Of a DNA stretch of 64,000 nt, positions 59,226 through 64,000 are shown piece after piece. The translations under genes were made by a program, and so were the position numbers. Position 1 is the first letter of the stretch, and the number at the start of each line of letters is the position of its first letter. This DNA comes from Hemileia vastatrix (taxonomy: Eukaryota; Basidiomycota; Pucciniomycetes; Pucciniales; Zaghouaniaceae): positions 6,829,001 to 6,893,000 of the forward strand of contig JASXTE010000012.1 in assembly GCA_030280995.1 (NCBI GenBank), in the 5' to 3' direction. The notes under the pieces are model-generated. The model saw nothing but the letters and a program-made list of their open reading frames with translations. It made no database searches and was not told the origin of the DNA.

Positions 59226-59830
59226 TCAATTAACTTTACCTTCTTTCATTACCTTATTGATTCTTTGAATCAACTTATGATTGATTTCAAATGAGCAACC
59301 AAAATGTGTTAAATCTTGACAGGATTCCAAACCAGGAGGAGCTTTGGTCGTTTGATGATTATCCTTAGAAGAATTCCAAATAGTTTCAATGATACCATTT
59401 TCCAAACCAAAATCAATGATGCACCAGTGGTCTGGAAAATATAAACCATGTCATTTGATTTTAGCTGGAGATGATATTGGTTGGCCAGTAATCGGTTTGA
59501 TATATGAGAATATACCAAAAGTAAGAAAATTGGTGTCATTGGTATTGGTGTGAATTTTATTGTGAAATCCAGAATGAGTGATAATAACATTAGAAAATAA
59601 AAGATATTCGTGGCTGATATCTTCACATTTGGAGTCACACCAATTTGGTATTCCAACTTTGGTTTCAAGTTCATGATTTTTTTCAAATGCTTTATTACAG
59701 TGCTTTTTGAGTCGAAGAGCAAGAAAAGAGTTAAAGGAAGGTAGAGTGTCCCATAAGCAAAAATATTCATCTTTTTGAGCTTTAGTGATATTCTTGAGCA
59801 ACAAATATATGCCTATATAATTGAAATGTC
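59226..59830 (-). pseudogene. Tet-like 2OG-Fe(II) oxygenase, decayed
   Basis: The minus-strand frame reads NITKAQKDEYFCLWDTLPSF, VGIPNWCDSKCEDISHEYLL, THSGFHNKIHTNTNDTNFLT with FGIFSYIKPITGQP, then, after one TGA, GLYFPDHWCIIDFGLENGII, ETIWNSSKDNHQTTKAPPGL and THFGCSFEINHKLIQRINKV up to TGA 59228. This matches my memory of the Tet-like 2OG-Fe(II) oxygenase proteins common in rust fungi (the Pfam family often listed as 2OG-FeII_Oxy_6). Such enzymes use Fe(II) and 2-oxoglutarate; relatives oxidise 5-methylcytosine. The first ligand motif appears as HTN instead of HxD. The internal TGA aligns with a probable CGA (Arg). The N-terminus above 59830 is not readable. It lies inside transposon H. Confidence 0.68.
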
Positions 59831-59919
59831 TAGATAATAATCATATAAGAGTTTCAGAATCCTTATCCTCTAAATATGCAATATAAAAATGTGAAATAAG
59901 ACAAGTGAAATTTGGAAAA

Positions 59920-60235
59920 AAGGCTCAACTTCAAAGGTCAAAATCTCAGCAACCACTGAACCTAATTCAAACCTGTTTGTGGGAAATGAAAGATATGCTT
60001 TATTAGAATTTTCAGTTAAAGGACATGTGATTTAAATAAACCTAACCCTAATTTGTTACATAAAAAAATGAAATAAAAATTTAAATTGGGAAAAAAAGGC
60101 TCAACTTTAACAGTCAATATCTCATCAACCACTGAATCAAATTCAAATCTGTTTGTGGGAAATGAAAGGTAGACTTCAGGAGAATCTTCAGTAAAAAGAA
60201 CATTAGATTTGAATAAACCTAACCCTAATTCCGAG
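59920..60235. repeat. Two direct copies of a ~135-base unit in H
   Basis: Copies at about 59920-60052 and 60096-60232 share AAAGGCTCAACTT, CTGTTTGTGGGAAATGAAA and AATAAACCTAACCCTAATT. They lie upstream of the oxygenase pseudogene. The CCTAACCCTAA string resembles a telomere repeat but is only one and a half units long. Confidence 0.8.
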
Positions 60236-60239
60236 TCTG

Positions 60240-61150
60240 ATTTTCAAAATTTTACAAAAACTTGAAAAGTGGTAATGAAGATGAGATCAAAAGGAGTTTT
60301 ATAAGTCCACTGTTATCCAGATAAGAGTCATACATATATTTAAGTATGAACTTTTCATAAATGGAATGAGATATCATATAGGCATGAAAAAAAGGAGATG
60401 AAACTTACCTTGATTGAAAAGTAGGAAAAATAGAGTGAGAAAGATTGATGTTGGAATTGTGGGGAAATTGAATATGGAGTAAGTGAAATGCATAAAGAAT
60501 GTGCAATGTATGTGTTTCAATGAAATGGAGCCAAAAAAAAGTGAAATAGGGGAAAGGGGGGATAATGACCATGCCAAGGAGGGATGAAGAGTAGGGTGAT
60601 GGAGCTAAAAATGAAAGTAAAGAGGGAGAGAAAAAAAGGTTAATTATACCATTGAAATCCAAAATCACCACTTACAAAAAAAATTTAGATAAAAAAAATA
60701 AAATAAACAGAAAAAAACAAAAAAAATTATAATTAGTAATCAAAAAATCAAAAAAAAAAGAATAAAGTGACTTACCTGGAGAGATGAGATGACAAAATGA
60801 ATGAAACCAAATTGTTTGAGGGATGTTGGAGGAGAATAGGAAAAGGATATGAGGGATGAATGAAAAAAAAAATCACTGACAAAATATGTGATTTCAGAAA
60901 ATATGCGATTTCATGTTGAGCTGGTGAAAGAAAACCAATGAGCCATCCAAAAAAAAAAATTTCCCTGTAAATTCCAAAAAAAAATGAATATGCAACAAAC
61001 CAAAATACCAACCCAAGTGAATGAAGTACACAAAGAGGACATTTGGAGAGTACAAAATGGTATGGGAAAGAAAGGGATGATGTGGCCAACATGTGGTTTT
61101 GAAAAAAAAATCACAAAAAAAGTGCTGATTTGAGGTCATAACTGACACCC
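60240..61150. other. Right non-coding arm of H
   Basis: The plus strand is purine-rich. The minus-strand frames here (60374-61178) are Phe/Ser/Leu-rich low complexity and are not believed to be genes. Short motifs mirror the left arm of H. Confidence 0.5.
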
Positions 61151-62040
61151 ATTTTTGAAATAAGTGACTTTTTTGCAAAATTTAAGTGCTGATTTGTAAG
61201 TGCTGATTTGGTTTGAAATCCGCAATTAAGTTAAGTGCGGATTTGCCAGAACTGACACCCCCTATTATAGCAATTTTAACCATGAAATTCCCATTCAAAA
61301 ATAACCAATATAGCCTGAAAACCATTGAGAAACCCAAAAGAAGATGTGAAATGTGGGGTGAGTGAATGCAGTATCTTGGCAGGTGTTTGCATAGGTAAAT
61401 ACTTGACTAAATAGGTAATTTGAAGTGTAGTTGAAAAATCTGTGCACTAATCTTGAGTTTATTAATAAAATTAGTGCATATAATGAGGTCAATGCACTAT
61501 TAATGAAATTAGGACACTAAATGAGCACCTCTCACTTATTTTAAAATGTTTACACATATAGGGAATACACTTTGGAGTAATTTAGTGTGAAATTACAAAC
61601 TTTTTTAATAATGAAGCTATCCATGTGGGATAAATGCAGGCAGCACAAGGCCAGTACACATAAGCCATTTCTAGCATAAAAAACATCAAATTTTAGAAGT
61701 GTTATTTTAGACATTTAAATAGTCAGATTACTTACTCTAAATAAGGAAAATTGATTTTTCCAAGCACCATTTTAGTATTATTAAATTTATAGCACATATA
61801 TCCAGCTTTTAAGTGATTAAAAGCATGTTTATTAATTATTTCACTATAATAATAAAAAAAAGCTACAAGACCACTAAAAAGATATTTAACGTTATGTACA
61901 AGGTACTTAGGACTACCCTAAAATATTCCACCCTAATTATAAATACATAAGAACTATAAAAGGTGGATATATGCATGTATTTAAGGTATTCTAATGGCAT
62001 ATATTGTATTAAATGACTTATTTATCTTATGCATACACAA

Positions 62041-62235
62041 GGGGGTATCAAAGTTAGAAATCTTCCATTTCAAAATACCTCTTTTTTCCACCAAATTAAC
62101 CATGATTATTTTTTAAGGTATGCCATCTTGTGCCCCCAAAACATCTTTTTACTGAGAATTAATGTCATGCCTCTGGATTTTTTTTTCTGTGAAATACCTT
62201 TTAAATAATTACAAATTTCCAACTTTGATACCCCC
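62041..62235. mobile_element. MITE copy 3 (GGGGGTATCAAAG family)
   Basis: 195 bases, GGGGGTATCAAAGTTAG to CCAACTTTGATACCCCC, same orientation as copy 2. The flanks CACAA and TATAT do not match, so the duplication has been lost or the site rearranged. It interrupts LTR B. Confidence 0.85.
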
Positions 62236-62529
62236 TATATTGTATACCCTCAATTATTGTCCCCATGTGTAATACATGTGTTAAGAATATTATATATGCT
62301 TATTTTACTCAGTCCTGGGAATATCCAAGCTGACACTTTTCCACCCAAAAAAACAATAAAAAAATGGCAACATACATTTTATTTTATTTTTTATTTTTTA
62401 GGTATTCAGAAAAATCTGTAGTATTAAAGAATAATTCTTCAAAGAAATAAAACATAATGAAATATTATGAGTTATGGTTTTAGCCTCAGCAGATTTGACA
62501 GAAAATTATTTTTGTTTAAGTTTTTTAAG

Positions 62530-64000
62530 AAGTGAGGAAAGATTTTAAATTTTTATTTTCAGGTATCCACCCATCAAATTAATTTGATTTTCCCTTGTAT
62601 CTTAGCAGATACTCATTTCCTTTCTCATTAGTAAGGATTCTTTTCTTAAGTATTTTTTCAATCTTATATTTTTCCACAAGCTCTTCAGGCTGGTTTTAAG
62701 GACTTCCACTTCTTTTTTGAAATAAAAGAGGATAATTTGCATGGTAAGGTTTTAATAATGAGATAGGAAAAGCTGGATTTTTCTTATCAAATGAGGCATA
62801 AAGTATGACTTCCACATCATTATTACCAACTATTTTGCTGACTACAAAAGGTCTCACAAAATGATCTTTTAATATAAAATTACTTTGTAAGTTAAAATGT
62901 AGTGTTGAAATAAGGACTTCATCTCATTTTTTAAATTCAAACTCTTTATGGGATTTATCCCATCTTTTCTTTTCATATTCAAATGCTTTTTAATGCATTC
63001 TTCTGCATGCTTTCTACACATCTGTTGAATATGAATGAAGGATTTAGAGCAAGGGTGTATGTCTAACCTTGGTAATTTTTTTAAATGATTTACTGGTGTA
63101 TTTGAAACATACCCCAGCCAGAGTTCAAATGGTTTCTTCTCTGCTACAGAATGAGTTGAGCTATTATAAGAAAATTAAAGGCCAGGAATAAATTTTACCC
63201 AGTCATGTGTGAATTTTTTTATGTCTTTGTATTCTAATACAAAGGTAAAATATCTTCTTATCATATCCTCAAAAGTTTTTATCATTCTTTCAGTTAGCCC
63301 ATCAGTCTGTGGATGGTATTCTGTAGACAATTTTAATTGACATCCTGAAATTTCCATCAAAGATTCAAGAATTCTTAAGTAAATTTTGGGGTTTTTTCAG
63401 AGATTATGGATTTGGGGAACCCAGAAGTATGCATCATTCAAGTCCACCATATCAACACCAAGACTTTTGAAGATACCTTTTATGGGTTGAAATCAACTTG
63501 CCTAATTTTATTAGTCTATCCAAATAACCCAGCAAGATTTATAGCTTTCTCTTCCTGCTAAAGGCAAGGCAGTCACAAAGTCCATGTTTATAGTTTCTCA
63601 TGAAGCCTTTGGCTGCTCTATTTTTTATAAAAACCCAGATCTTTTATCAGTTAATTTTTTAGATTTTTGGAAAGATTCAAATGTGTCAATGTCTTTTTGT
63701 ACATCTTCTTTCATATTTATCAACTAGGATGTATTTTTAACTCTATTTATTGTTTTATTAAAATAGAAATGACAATATAAAATGTCATCATGGAAATTAA
63801 ATACATTATTACATTAACTCTTTCATAGATGGAGGTATAACTATTACATTACTTAGTTTTTCCCTGTAATATATATATCCATCTTCAATTAAGAATTTAA
63901 TTTTTTCCAATGCATTTTTATACTTTGGAGGTAAATTTTTAATCAATGCACTCATTGAGTAATTTTTGGTATCATTTAAGATGGTGGTCAACTTAGACAA
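62530..64000 (-). pseudogene. Gypsy B integrase and C-terminal region
   Basis: The most upstream part in the window (64000-63809) is the pre-integrase region (NALEKIKFLIEDGYIYYREK, LSNVIVIPPSMKELM). The core part 63360-63175 holds STEYHPQTDGLTERMIKTFE with the catalytic Glu, then HDWVKFIPGL, which continues as in gypsy A (1-30). Lower down, degenerate frames mirror the A tail to PEKEI-like residues near 62560. A purine-rich GGGTGGAAAAG borders the LTR at 62336. Stops and shifts are frequent. Confidence 0.82.

Larger units (their letters stand above)
56594..61262. mobile_element. Harbinger-like DNA transposon H with Tet-like oxygenase cargo
   Basis: Terminal inverted repeats of about 38 bases, GGGGGTGTCAGTTCTGGC (inward AAATCCGCACTTAA) and its reverse complement, bound a 4669-base element. 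Flanks are CATTA and TATTA, near-identical 5-bp repeats; classical PIF/Harbinger elements duplicate 3 bp (TWA). The interior carries a plus-strand transposase start, a possible minus-strand transposase fragment, a minus-strand Tet-like 2OG-Fe(II) oxygenase pseudogene and a later solo LTR insertion. Subterminal repeats (AAGTGCTGATTTG) occur near both ends. Confidence 0.8.
55971..62335 (-). repeat. LTR of gypsy B, split by Harbinger-like H and a MITE
   Basis: On the minus strand the LTR starts TGTCAGCTTGGATATTCC at 62335. It runs to 61263, is interrupted by element H (56594-61262), and continues from 56593 to 55971, where it ends CTCAGCCTGAAA. MITE copy 3 (62041-62235) is a second insert. Alignment by eye with LTR A is continuous across both inserts (for example TGAAATTCCCATTCAAAAAT right after H). 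Confidence 0.8.

Noticed and set aside
60040..60235. Telomere-like AACCTAACCCTAA
   Set aside because: Only about one and a half units, in each of two direct repeats; not a telomere or interstitial array.
60374..61178. Phe/Ser/Leu-rich minus-strand frames that look like small membrane proteins
   Set aside because: They are the reverse of purine-rich DNA in the non-coding arm of element H, overlap each other in several frames and have no domain or splice support.
1..64000. CRISPR arrays or bacterial operons
   Set aside because: The repeats found are minisatellites, LTRs and MITEs with irregular spacing, and the genes have spliceosomal introns; nothing prokaryotic is present.

Overview
This is an AT-rich, repeat-dominated fungal (basidiomycete) window. 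Short introns with GT..AG borders, a fungal cytochrome c1 gene, an Nrg1-like zinc finger gene, two genes for predicted secreted proteins and a heavy load of Ty1/copia, Ty3/gypsy, CACTA-like and Harbinger-like elements all point to a plant-parasitic rust fungus (Pucciniales). That assignment is an inference from gene and repeat style, not from a marker sequence.

Layout. 1-2448: 3' end of a gypsy element (A, + strand) with its 1.5-kb LTR. 2449-6682: minus-strand gag, leader and probable LTR of a second gypsy element (E2). 7478-13125: a young copia element (Z, minus strand) with both LTRs, a 5-bp target duplication (TACTG) and few lesions. 13126-24160: the genic island, with a 98-aa secreted protein gene (17142-17671, +, four exons), CYT1 (20891-19523, -, six exons) and a 274-aa secreted protein gene (22618-21459, -, five exons), plus several MITE-like repeats. 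24161-51687: one 27.5-kb stack of nested transposons. Copia X (ends marked by TAAAT) contains copia Y in its 3' LTR (AATAT) and gypsy W in its polypurine tract (CCAC). Y contains gypsy V in its integrase (GTTGT). W contains a 3.76-kb CACTA-like element in its RNase H (CTA), which itself carries a giant fold-back, and a small CACTA MITE in its LTR (AAA). 53219-54546: the Nrg1-like gene. 55971-64000: gypsy B (minus strand, same family as A), whose LTR is split by a 4.67-kb Harbinger-like element H and by a MITE. H contains a degenerate transposase, an inverted-strand fragment that may also be transposase, a solo LTR (ACACT) and a decayed Tet-like 2OG-Fe(II) oxygenase gene.

How it fits together. 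Four host genes look intact: all inferred exon sums are in frame. Nearly everything else is transposon-derived and broken by stops, frameshifts and insertions. Old elements look strongly CpG-poor by eye, while genes and the young copia Z keep CpG; Z's first stop codons are mostly TGA, which fits CGA to TGA decay. The most notable biology is the cut-and-paste transposon carrying a Tet-like dioxygenase, a class of enzyme that includes 5-methylcytosine oxidases, in a genome whose repeats look as if they are methylated and deaminated.

All exon borders, repeat boundaries and target duplications were read by eye; no database search was run.
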